From MWEI01 sp964600235 (lineage in GTDB: Bacteria; Desulfobacterota; Desulfomonilia; UBA1062): a DNA stretch of 64,000 nt. A program made the position numbers and the translations under genes. The notes below the pieces were generated by a model, which worked only from the letters and a program-made list of their open reading frames with translations, had not been told where the DNA came from and made no database searches. How positions within the stretch are numbered: the stretch's first letter is position 1; the number at the start of each line of letters is the position of its first letter. Shown piece after piece: positions 8,911 through 17,358 of the stretch. Location: the NCBI GenBank assembly GCA_964600235.1, contig CAZRIV010000010.1, positions 112,233 to 176,232 of the forward strand. Direction: 5' to 3'.

Positions 8911-10572
8911 TTACATGCTCTCCGGGGCACCTATGCCCATGAGCGCCAGGGCATTAGCAATTACCTGCCTTACCGCATCTACAAGGACAAGCCTGGCTGA
9001 GGTCAATGCTGCATTGTCCGTTATCACCCGGCTCCTATTATAGAACCTGTGAAATGCCGTTGCAAGATCCAAGAGATAAAAAGCTATCCTGTGCGGCTCG
9101 AGGTCCGATGCCGCCGACACGACTATGTCCGGGTAGCCGGCCAGGACCTTGATGAGATCGATGTCATCCCCTTCTTTAAGCAGTTCCAGGTCAGCGCCGT
9201 CGCTTTTTAAGGCAGCCCCTCCTTCGGCCGCGTTCCTCAGAATGGAACAGATACGGGCGTGGGCATACTGGATATAGTAAACCGGATTTTCATCGCTTTT
9301 TTTCTTGGCGAGATCAAGATCGAACACAAGCTGTGCATCGCACCGTCGCATCATGAAAAAGTAGCGCGCAACATCCTTGCCCACCTCGTCTATGATCTCC
9401 TTGAGCGTTACGAATTCCCCCGAGCGGGTGGACATCTGAACGGGTTTGCCCCCCCTTACCAGGGAGACGAGCTGGATAAGCAGGGCATGGAAACAGTCCT
9501 TATCGGCCCCCAGCGCACTTATGGCGGCATTCATGCGCGGGACATAGCCATGGTGGTCGGCCCCCCAGATATCGATGATCTTTTCAAAGCCCCTGTCGAG
9601 CTTGTCCTTATGGTAGGCTATGTCGGGGGCGAAATAGGTCAGAGAGCCGTCCTGCTTCTTCAGCACCCGGTCCTTCTCATCCCCGAAGTGGGAAGTCCTG
9701 AACCACAGGGCACCATCCGCCTCATAGCTCAGGTCTTTTTCCTTGAGATAGTTCAAGGCATCCTCGACCTTGCGGTCATTATACAGGGTCGACTCGTTGA
9801 ACCACCTGTCGAAGTGGACATTGAAGAGCTCCAGGTCCTCCCTGATGCCCTGCATGATGGACCGGGCCGCATATTCCCTGCAGATCCCGACCGCCTCGTC
9901 ATGGTCCCGGTCGAGGAGCTCACTGCCGTGTATACGGATCATCTCATGGGCGATGTCCCTGATGTAGTCTCCCTTGTAGCCACTTTCCGGGAAGGGTTCA
10001 TCCCTTCCATGGATCTCCTTGTAGCGGGCCAGCACGGAAAGGCCGAGGTTGTTCATCTGGTTGCCGATGTCGTTGATGTAGTATTCGGCAGATACGTCGT
10101 ACCCTGCCGCAGCCAGGATACGCACCAGCGTGTCACCCACTGCCGCGCCCCTGCCGTGGCCTATATGCAGTGGTCCGGTGGGGTTGGCGCTGACGAATTC
10201 CACCTGAACCTTCCTGCCGCCTCCGAAGCTGCTTTTCCCATAGTCCTTGCGCAGCGTGGTGATCTCCTGAAGGAGGCCCGCCCACCTAATGGGTTTTATG
10301 AACAGGTTGATAAAGCCCGGACCCGCGATTTCCACCTTCTCGATCATGTCGTCGCGTGTTTCGATGGCCTTTTTGATGATTTCCGCCACCTCGCGGGGAG
10401 GTCTCTTGGCCTTTTTGGCGGCAACCATGGCCATGTTCGATGCGTAGTCTCCGAATTCCTTGTTACCCGGAACGCTGACGGATATGGTATCAAGAGCGAG
10501 CTCAGGGAGAGATCCTGAAGCGACGAGGCCCTCTACGGCATCTCTCAGGAGTTTTTCCACCTTGTCTTTCAT
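8911..10572 (-). CDS. argS: Arginyl-tRNA synthetase
   Basis: Class I aminoacyl-tRNA synthetase charging tRNA-Arg. The N-terminal Add1 domain is followed by the catalytic Rossmann fold with the HIGH motif in NPTGPLHIGHGRGAAVGDTL. The region corresponding to KMSKS is the degenerate MSTRSGEFVTL, as in most ArgS enzymes. The C-terminal anticodon-binding DALR domain ends NALALMGIGAPESM. At 553 aa it has normal length. ATG 10572 follows AAGAGGCGCCC. It is first in a minus-strand operon with the SPOR gene, wecB and the cNMP-binding gene, and is divergent from hrcA across 178 bp. Confidence 0.96.
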   Translation of the reverse strand: MKDKVEKLLRDAVEGLVASGSLPELALDTISVSVPGNKEFGDYASNMAMVAAKKAKRPPREVAEIIKKAIETRDDMIEKVEIAGPGFINLFIKPIRWAGLLQEITTLRKDYGKSSFGGGRKVQVEFVSANPTGPLHIGHGRGAAVGDTLVRILAAAGYDVSAEYYINDIGNQMNNLGLSVLARYKEIHGRDEPFPESGYKGDYIRDIAHEMIRIHGSELLDRDHDEAVGICREYAARSIMQGIREDLELFNVHFDRWFNESTLYNDRKVEDALNYLKEKDLSYEADGALWFRTSHFGDEKDRVLKKQDGSLTYFAPDIAYHKDKLDRGFEKIIDIWGADHHGYVPRMNAAISALGADKDCFHALLIQLVSLVRGGKPVQMSTRSGEFVTLKEIIDEVGKDVARYFFMMRRCDAQLVFDLDLAKKKSDENPVYYIQYAHARICSILRNAAEGGAALKSDGADLELLKEGDDIDLIKVLAGYPDIVVSAASDLEPHRIAFYLLDLATAFHRFYNRSRVITDNAALTSARLVLVDAVRQVIANALALMGIGAPESM

Positions 10573-10676
10573 GGGCGCCTCTTCGTCTGGTATGGTTCTT
10601 AATAATCCTGTTGATTTATGAGCCTCTTAATATCAAACACCCGGTTTGTCCAGAAGGTAATGCCGCAGGTTGAATA

Positions 10677-10705
10677 TTGACATCGGCAATGAGAGATTCT
10701 ATAAG
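10677..10705 (+). promoter_or_regulatory. Sigma-70-type promoter of hrcA-grpE-dnaK
   Basis: TTGACA (10677-10682) is separated by exactly 17 bp from TATAAG (10700-10705), a near-consensus housekeeping promoter. The expected transcription start falls at about 10712, right at the CIRCE operator. Confidence 0.8.
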
Positions 10706-10712
10706 ATGCCTG

Positions 10713-10739
10713 TTAGCAGATAAGGGAGTCGAGTGCTAA
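10713..10739 (+). promoter_or_regulatory. CIRCE operator (HrcA binding site)
   Basis: The inverted repeat TTAGCAGAT-N9-GAGTGCTAA has the exact geometry of CIRCE (TTAGCACTC-N9-GAGTGCTAA). The right arm is perfect and the left arm matches 6 of 9. It overlaps the predicted transcription start and ends 11 bp before the hrcA ATG, so HrcA should autoregulate the operon. Confidence 0.88.
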
Positions 10740-10750
10740 GGAATGATATT

Positions 10751-11782
10751 ATGCCCGAGCTAACTGACCGAGATAAAAGCATATTAAATGCCATCATCCG
10801 TGAATATGTGGGAACCGGTGAGCCGGTAGGCTCCAGGGTTATTGCGAAGAAATATCTCTATACCCTTTCGAGCGCCACCATACGCAACGCCATGGCCGAC
10901 CTTGAGGAGATGGGTCTCCTGTATCAGCCGCACGTTTCCGCAGGCAGGATACCCACGCCCGAGGGCTTCAGGTTTTATCTGAACGACATCATCGAGGTCA
11001 AGGCCCTTCCCCGTCTGGAAAAATCCATGATTTCGCGCCAGATGTCTCTCGGTACGGGAGACATCATGGATACACTGAAGAAGGCCTCCGTGCTCCTTTC
11101 CAGGATATCGCAGAATGCATCCATCATCATCCTGCCCAGGTTCGACACCTTTTTTTTCAAGCGGATCGATTTTGTCAGGCTCGATGAGGCCAGGATCATG
11201 GTGGTGCTGGTGAGCAGGGCAGGCATGGTGTACAACCACATCGTCCACGGCGAGGACGTGTCTCAGGGGAAACTCGATCAGTTCGCGAACTACCTCAACG
11301 AGGTCTACGCGGACCTTACCATCCATGAGATGCGCGACAGGCTCGTTAAAGAGATGTCCAGCGAGAAGGCAAGGGTGGATACGATGATCAAACAGGCCCT
11401 TGACCTGGGGATGACGGCGCTTGACGCGGTTGAAGAGGTGACCGACATCGTCATCCAGGGTAAGGATACCGTTTTCAACAAGCCCGACCTTGCAGACCTG
11501 GGCAAGCTCCGTGATGTGGTGAACGCCTTCGAGGACAAGGGCAGGATCGTCAGGATCCTCAACCGCGTGCTCGAGGTTCCGGGCGTGTCGGTCCTGCTCG
11601 GCGAAGAGATGGAGAACATGGGAGTAGACAATTTCAGCATGGTGGCCTCGGGCTACCATAGGAGGAATATACCGGTCGGTTCCCTGGGTGTAATGGGTCC
11701 CATACGGATGGACTACACACGGGTGATACCGCTGGTGGGATACATGGCAAGGTTCTTGAGCGAGATGTTGGAGGATATGTAG
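10751..11782 (+). CDS. hrcA: Heat-inducible transcription repressor HrcA
   Basis: Repressor of class I heat-shock genes that binds CIRCE and depends on GroE for folding. The N-terminal winged-helix domain contains the conserved block SRVIAKKYLYTLSSATIRNA and the following HVSAGRIPTPEGFR. The C-terminal region carries the GAF-like domain and ends with VIPLVGYMARFLSEMLEDM. Start chosen at ATG 10751 with AAGGA 8 nt upstream; a GTG at 10733 lies inside the CIRCE element. It is followed 1 bp later by grpE, and the order hrcA-grpE-dnaK is the classic one, with dnaJ located apart at 27.9 kb. Confidence 0.96.
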   Translation: MPELTDRDKSILNAIIREYVGTGEPVGSRVIAKKYLYTLSSATIRNAMADLEEMGLLYQPHVSAGRIPTPEGFRFYLNDIIEVKALPRLEKSMISRQMSLGTGDIMDTLKKASVLLSRISQNASIIILPRFDTFFFKRIDFVRLDEARIMVVLVSRAGMVYNHIVHGEDVSQGKLDQFANYLNEVYADLTIHEMRDRLVKEMSSEKARVDTMIKQALDLGMTALDAVEEVTDIVIQGKDTVFNKPDLADLGKLRDVVNAFEDKGRIVRILNRVLEVPGVSVLLGEEMENMGVDNFSMVASGYHRRNIPVGSLGVMGPIRMDYTRVIPLVGYMARFLSEMLEDM

Positions 11783-11783
11783 G

Positions 11784-12347
11784 ATGCCCGAAGATAAGGA
11801 TAGAGAGAACATCAATGATATGAACACCGGCAATGAAGAGATGAATGAACAACAGGCACAACAGGATGAATCCTTGGAGCCTGCAGGCGATGTTGAACCG
11901 ACTGCGGATGAGCTCAAGGCCCAGGCCGTAGAGTTTAAGGATAAGTATTTGAGGGCCTGGGCTGAAATGGAGAATCTGAAGAAGCGCCAGCAGAAGCAGT
12001 ATGCCGATGTGTTGAAATACGGGAAGGAATCCGTACTGAAGGATTTTCTCCTGGTGTACGATGCAATCGAGAAGGCCATCGCCCATGCACAGGAGTCCCT
12101 GCCCGATGACGAGCACTTCGTTACCGGCTTGAGGATGACCGAGAAACTCATGCTCGAGACCTTGAAAAAACATGGAGTTGAACCTATACAAACAACGAAT
12201 ACAGCCTTTGACCCGAATTATCACGAGGCCCTCATGCAGGTTATGAGGGACGATCTTGAGCCCGGCATGGTGGCCGACGAAATCGAAAAAGGCTTCTTGT
12301 TGAATGATCGGGTATTAAGGCCTGCAAAGGTGACGGTAGTTTCTTAA
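11784..12347 (+). CDS. grpE: Nucleotide exchange factor GrpE
   Basis: Co-chaperone that releases ADP from DnaK. An acidic, Gln/Glu-rich disordered N-terminus (residues 1-40) leads into the long dimerisation helix (ELKAQAVEFKDKYLRAWAEM, then ENLKKRQQKQ) and the C-terminal beta domain with the family signature FDPNYHEALMQV and VLRPAKVTVV. At 187 aa it has normal length. It starts one base after the hrcA stop and lies 35 bp upstream of dnaK. Confidence 0.96.
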   Translation: MPEDKDRENINDMNTGNEEMNEQQAQQDESLEPAGDVEPTADELKAQAVEFKDKYLRAWAEMENLKKRQQKQYADVLKYGKESVLKDFLLVYDAIEKAIAHAQESLPDDEHFVTGLRMTEKLMLETLKKHGVEPIQTTNTAFDPNYHEALMQVMRDDLEPGMVADEIEKGFLLNDRVLRPAKVTVVS

Positions 12348-12382
12348 ATACAGAGGAGAAAACGTAAGGGAGGATTATTCAC

Positions 12383-14311
12383 ATGGGAAAGATATTAGGA
12401 ATTGATCTGGGTACCACCAATTCCTGTATGGCTATTATGGAGGCCGGCGAACCGAAGGTCATCCCCAATGCCGAAGGCGCACGGACAACACCGTCGGTTG
12501 TGGCGTTTACCGCAAGCGGCGAGCGCCTTGTGGGGCAGGTTGCCAGACGCCAGGCCATCACCAATTCCGAGAAGACCATGCATGCCATCAAGCGTCTCAT
12601 CGGCAGGAAGTTCGAAGACAGAGAAGTCCAGAAAGACATCAGTGTAATGCCGTTCAAGATCGTGAAGGCGGACAACGGAGATGCCGCGATCCAGATCGAA
12701 GAAAGAAAGTATGCCCCGCCCGAGATATCGGCCATGGTCCTGCAGAAGCTCAAGATGGACGCCGAGGCGTATCTGGGCGAGAAGATAGAGGAAGCGGTCA
12801 TTACGGTGCCCGCATACTTCAACGACTCCCAGCGCCAGGCCACCAAGGATGCGGGCAAGATCGCAGGGTTCGACGTGAAGAGGATCATCAACGAGCCCAC
12901 CGCAGCCGCCCTGGCCTACGGCCTTGACCGCAAGAAGGAAGAGAAGGTGGCGGTGTTCGACCTGGGTGGAGGCACCTTCGACATCTCCATCCTGGAGATA
13001 GGCGACGGCGTATTCGAGGTGAAATCAACCAACGGCGACACCCATCTGGGTGGTGAAGACATCGATTACCGCATCATCGATTACCTCGTCTCCGAGTTCA
13101 AAAAGGAAACGGGAGTGGATCTCGGCAAGGACCGCATGGCGCTCCAGAGGCTGAAAGAGGGTGCCGAGCGGGCAAAGCACGAACTGTCGTCCATGATGGA
13201 GACCGAGGTGAACCTCCCCTTCATCACGGCCGACCAGTCAGGGCCCAAGCACCTCAACATGAAGCTCACCAGGGCCAAGCTGGAGAACCTGGTGGAAGAC
13301 ATCATCGCCAACCTCGAGGGCCCCTGCAGAAAGGCCCTGGCCGATGCCGGGCTCACGGCCAAGGAAATCGACGAGGTAATCCTCGTGGGCGGACAGACAC
13401 GCATGCCGAGGGTTGTGCAGAAGGTCAAGGAGATCTTCGACAAGGAACCCCATAAGGGCGTGAATCCCGATGAGGTGGTTGCGGTGGGCGCGGCCATCCA
13501 GGGAGGCGTGCTGGGAGGAGACGTGAAGGATGTCCTCCTGCTCGACGTGACCCCGCTCTCCTTGGGCATCGAGACCTTAGGCGGCGTTTTCACCAAGATC
13601 ATCGAGCGCAATACCACCATCCCCACCAAGAAGACCCAGGTGTTCTCCACGGCCGATGACAATCAGAATGCGGTCACCATCAGGGTGTTCCAGGGCGAGC
13701 GGCCCATGGCCGGCGACAACAAGCTGCTTGGACAGTTCGACCTCATGGGCATACCTCCGGCTCCCCGGGGCATCCCCCAGATCGAGGTGAGTTTCGACAT
13801 AGATGCCAACGGCATCCTCCATGTGTCCGCCAAAGACAAGGCGACCGGCAAGGAGCAGTCCATCCGGATCACCAGCTCTTCGGGCCTGAACGAGGACGAC
13901 ATCAACAAGATGATCCGCGAGGCGGAGGAGCATGAGTCCGAAGACCGCAAGCGCAAGGATCTTGTGGAGGCAAAGAACACTGCGGACAGTCTCGCCTACA
14001 CCACGGAAAAGACGCTGAAGGAGCACGGCGACAAGGTGGATTCCATGACCAGGTCAAGCATCGAAAACGCCCTGGCCGACCTGAAGGAAGCGCTCAAGAG
14101 CGACGACACCGAGCAGATCAAGAAAAAGATGGATGCGCTCACCACGGCGTCGCACAAGCTGGCCGAGGTGATCTACTCCTCAGCCGCCCAGGGCGGGGCG
14201 GGTGCCGCCGGCACCCAGGCCGGACCTGACGCGGGCCCCGGAGGTCCTTCGAAACAGGCTGAAGACGTAGTGGACGCTGAGTTCGAAGAGGTCAAGGGAG
14301 ACAAGAGATAG
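12383..14311 (+). CDS. dnaK: Molecular chaperone DnaK (Hsp70)
   Basis: ATP-dependent Hsp70 chaperone, 642 aa. The three Hsp70 signatures are visible: GIDLGTTNSC near the N-terminus, VFDLGGGTFDISIL in the middle of the ATPase domain, and VILVGGQTRMPRVV near its end. The linker DVLLLDVTPLSLGIE leads into the substrate-binding domain. A Gly/Ala-rich disordered tail ends in the acidic EEVKGDKR in place of the common EEVKDDK. GGGAGG precedes the ATG at about 9 nt. It is transcribed from the hrcA promoter and repressed through CIRCE. Confidence 0.97.
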   Translation: MGKILGIDLGTTNSCMAIMEAGEPKVIPNAEGARTTPSVVAFTASGERLVGQVARRQAITNSEKTMHAIKRLIGRKFEDREVQKDISVMPFKIVKADNGDAAIQIEERKYAPPEISAMVLQKLKMDAEAYLGEKIEEAVITVPAYFNDSQRQATKDAGKIAGFDVKRIINEPTAAALAYGLDRKKEEKVAVFDLGGGTFDISILEIGDGVFEVKSTNGDTHLGGEDIDYRIIDYLVSEFKKETGVDLGKDRMALQRLKEGAERAKHELSSMMETEVNLPFITADQSGPKHLNMKLTRAKLENLVEDIIANLEGPCRKALADAGLTAKEIDEVILVGGQTRMPRVVQKVKEIFDKEPHKGVNPDEVVAVGAAIQGGVLGGDVKDVLLLDVTPLSLGIETLGGVFTKIIERNTTIPTKKTQVFSTADDNQNAVTIRVFQGERPMAGDNKLLGQFDLMGIPPAPRGIPQIEVSFDIDANGILHVSAKDKATGKEQSIRITSSSGLNEDDINKMIREAEEHESEDRKRKDLVEAKNTADSLAYTTEKTLKEHGDKVDSMTRSSIENALADLKEALKSDDTEQIKKKMDALTTASHKLAEVIYSSAAQGGAGAAGTQAGPDAGPGGPSKQAEDVVDAEFEEVKGDKR

Positions 14312-14319
14312 TTTTCAGA

Positions 14320-14372
14320 GGCAGGATCCCCTTAAGGAAGGAACAGGATATGAGCCTGGCGGGGACCCTGCC
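14320..14372 (+). terminator. Inverted repeat after dnaK, possible terminator or attenuator
   Basis: GGCAGGATCCCC (14320-14331) can pair with GGGGACCCTGCC (14361-14372) at 11 of 12 positions across a 29-nt loop. There is no clean T-run after it, so it may reduce read-through rather than fully terminate. Confidence 0.4.
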
Positions 14373-14392
14373 TTACATATTCCGATAATAAC

Positions 14393-14737
14393 ATGCCGAT
14401 CTATGAATACAAATGCCTCGCCTGCAGCTACGTAACAAGCCTGCTGGTGCAGGGGTATGCGGATCCCGAGGACCTTTCCTGCGAGAAGTGCGGGTCAGGC
14501 GACCTCAAGAGGATCATATCAAAGGTGAGCTATCACGCGTCAGGCTCGGACCGCCTGACATCATACGACCCCAGGGCGCGGCGGTCCGACGGCTTTTACA
14601 AAGACTCCCGGAACATCGGGCTCAATGCGGAAAAGATGCTTGAGCGCGCAGGGGTCAAGCCGACCGATGAGTTCAAGAGCAAACTGGAAAGGCTGCGGAC
14701 CGATCCGGGAAGCGTCATAAAAGACAGTGACGATTGA
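14393..14737 (+). CDS. FmdB-type zinc-ribbon protein
   Basis: 114-aa small protein of the FmdB/CxxC regulatory family. It begins with the family start MPIYEYKC and has two CxxC pairs (KCLAC and SCEKCG) forming one zinc ribbon in the first 45 residues. The rest is a charged helical tail. Function in this family is not settled; a regulatory role was proposed from the fmd operon. It lies downstream of dnaK, separated by an inverted repeat, so it may be partly co-transcribed. Confidence 0.85.
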   Translation: MPIYEYKCLACSYVTSLLVQGYADPEDLSCEKCGSGDLKRIISKVSYHASGSDRLTSYDPRARRSDGFYKDSRNIGLNAEKMLERAGVKPTDEFKSKLERLRTDPGSVIKDSDD

Positions 14738-14932
14738 TGCCGGTATAAGAATCCGTTAAGCCGGGTGTCCCTGCAGGTACCCGCGAATCATCAAAGGCAT
14801 CTTGTTTCTTTGCCCGTACCCCCTATTGTATCTGAAAAGAGCGAAATCACGTCCCGTTTGGAAATTCATTTCCCAAAGGCGTTCGGACGATAAGACAAGG
14901 AACAAGGTAATACTGCGATTGGGGCGGCGGGC

Positions 14933-17353
14933 ATGCAACTCTTGAGTCCAAGATCCATCCTTGCACAGGTCAAGGGGATCTCTCTGAGATGGAAGATAAA
15001 CCTCATGGGGATACTCATCATCCTCATTTTTTCCATCATCATCTATTTCCTCATTCTGCCTTACATGGAAAGAGAAAAGATCGAGGAGCGTCACGGCAAG
15101 CTCAGGGCCGTGGTCAACTCCGCGGTATCCATGATGGACAATTATGAACGGGCGCTGCGCAGAGAGGCCTGGAAGAAGGATCCCTCCATGCCCAGGACCA
15201 TGGAGGAAGCCAAGGCAATGATCATAAAGAGCCTTCGCGAGATGCGCTATGACAAGACAGAGTACTTCTTCATCCTGGACGGCAACGGCAACATGGTCAT
15301 GCACCCCATGAAGCCGGAGCTCGAGGGAAAGAATATGATCGGGGCGAAGGACCCGAAAGGCAAGGCCCTGTTTCAGGAAATGGTCTTCAACTCCCAGAGG
15401 GACACGGAGACCTTTGTAAGCTATATATGGCAATCCAAGTACAGCCCGGTGATTCTCGAACCCCAGATAACCTATGCCAGATATTTCTGGCCCTGGGACT
15501 GGGTTGTATGCTCCAGTCTGTATACGCAGGATATCGCCGATGCCATGCGTACCATGGCGATACGTTCCACTATCTATGTCGTTGCCACGGCCGTCGTCAC
15601 CATCCTGGCCCTGTTGACCTTGGTCTATCTCGGGCTGTCAAGACCCCTCAGGAAGCTGCTCGCCGGTATCCACGAGATCCACAGCGGGAACCTGGACTAT
15701 CGTATCGATACGGCTTCCCAGGACGAACTCGGGTACATATCACGGGAATTCAACTCCATGATCTCGGAACTGAAAGGGAGCAGGGACAACCTCATCAGGT
15801 CGGAAGGCAAATACCGGGAACTGGCCGATCTGTTGCCGGATATCATCTACGAGAGTGACATGGACCTGAATATCACCTACCTCAACAATGCGGGATACTC
15901 CCTGACCGGATACACGGAACAGGACATCCAAAACGGTTTATCAATGAGTGATCTCTTAAGCGCTGAAGACCTCAAGATATTCCTCGAGAGAGTACAGGAT
16001 GACAAGTCCCGGAAATTCCTTTCCGTTCATAAGATTATCAGAAAAGACAAGAGCATCATCTTTGGTGAGAACAATGGCAGCGTGATGTATGAAGGAGAGG
16101 TCCCGGTGGGGTTAAGGGGCAGCATCCGAGATGTTACGGATAAGCTCAAGATGGAAGAACAGATCATCCAATCCCAGAAGATGGAGACCATCGGCACCCT
16201 GGCGGGGGGTCTGGCGCACGACTTTAACAATGTCCTGGCAGGCATCACCAGCACGCTGTCCATAATACGCTACGAGATGGACAGGGAAAAGAATCTGGAC
16301 ATGAATAAGCTTTCAAAGCATCTCACTACCATGGAGAAAGCCGGCCAGCGAGCCGTGGACATGGTCCAGCAGCTCCTCACCCTGTCCCGCAGGCGCGAGG
16401 CCCAGGTAGCCCCTGTAAACCTGAACTCCACCGTCGAAGATGTCGTGAAGATCTGCACCAATACCTTTGATCGGTGCATAGACATCAAGATCGAAAAAAC
16501 ACACGAAAAGGCCATGGCCGAAGGAGACCCGACGCAGATCGAGCAGGTGCTCCTGAACCTCTGCGTGAATGCAAGCCACGCCATGACCATGATGAGGCCA
16601 AAGGGGGAGCCATCCGGAGGGAGACTTATCGTCTCCCTGGACAAGATATGCGCCGATGAGGGTTTCTGTTCAGTCCACCCCGAATCCAGGAAAACGGATT
16701 ACTGGAAACTCTCGGTAAGGGATACCGGGGTGGGTATGGACCACAATACTCTCTCGAAGATATTCATCCCCTTCTTCACCATGAAGGAAAGGGGCACGGG
16801 CACCGGGCTCGGTCTGTCCATGGTTTATACCATTGTCCAGCAGCACAATGGGTTCATAGATGTCTACTCGGAGCCGGGTGTGGGTTCCACCTTCAATGTC
16901 TATCTCCCGGTGGCCCACCTGGAAGAGATGGGAGAGGGGCGGAAAATGGAGCCGGAGGTACCCAGGGGCGAGGGGTTGATACTCGTGATCGATGATGAAG
17001 AGGTGCTCCGCAGGACTGCCTTGTACATGCTGGAAAAATGCGGATACGAAGTTATCACCGCAGAAAACGGCGAGGAGGGGGTAAGGATCTTCAAGGAGCG
17101 GCATCATGAAATCCGGGCCGTGCTGACCGACCTTGTCATGCCCAAGAAATCGGGCGAGCAGGTTTACCTGGAGATGAAGGCGATAAACCCTGAAATCAAG
17201 GTGTTGCTGACATCGGGTTTCAAACAGGATGACAGGGTCAACCTCGCCTTGGGCTACGGGATCAGGGGCTTCATCCAGAAGCCCTATACCCTGGAAAAGC
17301 TCTCACAGGCCATGGCGGATTTATTATCTGGTATCTCATGCAGTGCGGGGTGA
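14933..17353 (+). CDS. Hybrid sensor histidine kinase: Cache - HAMP - PAS - HisKA - HATPase - receiver
   Basis: 806-aa membrane sensor kinase. Domain order: a first membrane helix (about residues 20-45), a periplasmic single-Cache sensor (EYFFILDGNGNMVMHP, then WPWDWVVCSSLY), a second membrane helix, HAMP (SGNLDYRIDTASQDELG), PAS (about 290-400), HisKA with phospho-acceptor His429 in GTLAGGLAHDFNNVLAG, HATPase_c (DTGVGMD and GTGTGLGLSM) and a C-terminal receiver with Asp733 in VLTDLVMP. Such Cache domains usually bind small organic ligands. It is followed after 5 bp by a solute-binding protein, suggesting a joint sensing unit. The start codon has only a weak GGGGCGG upstream. Confidence 0.93.
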   Translation: MQLLSPRSILAQVKGISLRWKINLMGILIILIFSIIIYFLILPYMEREKIEERHGKLRAVVNSAVSMMDNYERALRREAWKKDPSMPRTMEEAKAMIIKSLREMRYDKTEYFFILDGNGNMVMHPMKPELEGKNMIGAKDPKGKALFQEMVFNSQRDTETFVSYIWQSKYSPVILEPQITYARYFWPWDWVVCSSLYTQDIADAMRTMAIRSTIYVVATAVVTILALLTLVYLGLSRPLRKLLAGIHEIHSGNLDYRIDTASQDELGYISREFNSMISELKGSRDNLIRSEGKYRELADLLPDIIYESDMDLNITYLNNAGYSLTGYTEQDIQNGLSMSDLLSAEDLKIFLERVQDDKSRKFLSVHKIIRKDKSIIFGENNGSVMYEGEVPVGLRGSIRDVTDKLKMEEQIIQSQKMETIGTLAGGLAHDFNNVLAGITSTLSIIRYEMDREKNLDMNKLSKHLTTMEKAGQRAVDMVQQLLTLSRRREAQVAPVNLNSTVEDVVKICTNTFDRCIDIKIEKTHEKAMAEGDPTQIEQVLLNLCVNASHAMTMMRPKGEPSGGRLIVSLDKICADEGFCSVHPESRKTDYWKLSVRDTGVGMDHNTLSKIFIPFFTMKERGTGTGLGLSMVYTIVQQHNGFIDVYSEPGVGSTFNVYLPVAHLEEMGEGRKMEPEVPRGEGLILVIDDEEVLRRTALYMLEKCGYEVITAENGEEGVRIFKERHHEIRAVLTDLVMPKKSGEQVYLEMKAINPEIKVLLTSGFKQDDRVNLALGYGIRGFIQKPYTLEKLSQAMADLLSGISCSAG

Positions 17354-17358
17354 AGGGC

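Noticed and set aside
9259..10518. 419-codon plus-strand frame opposite argS
   Set aside because: Antisense shadow of a clearly recognised arginyl-tRNA synthetase; no domain, no ribosome-binding site, atypical residue composition.
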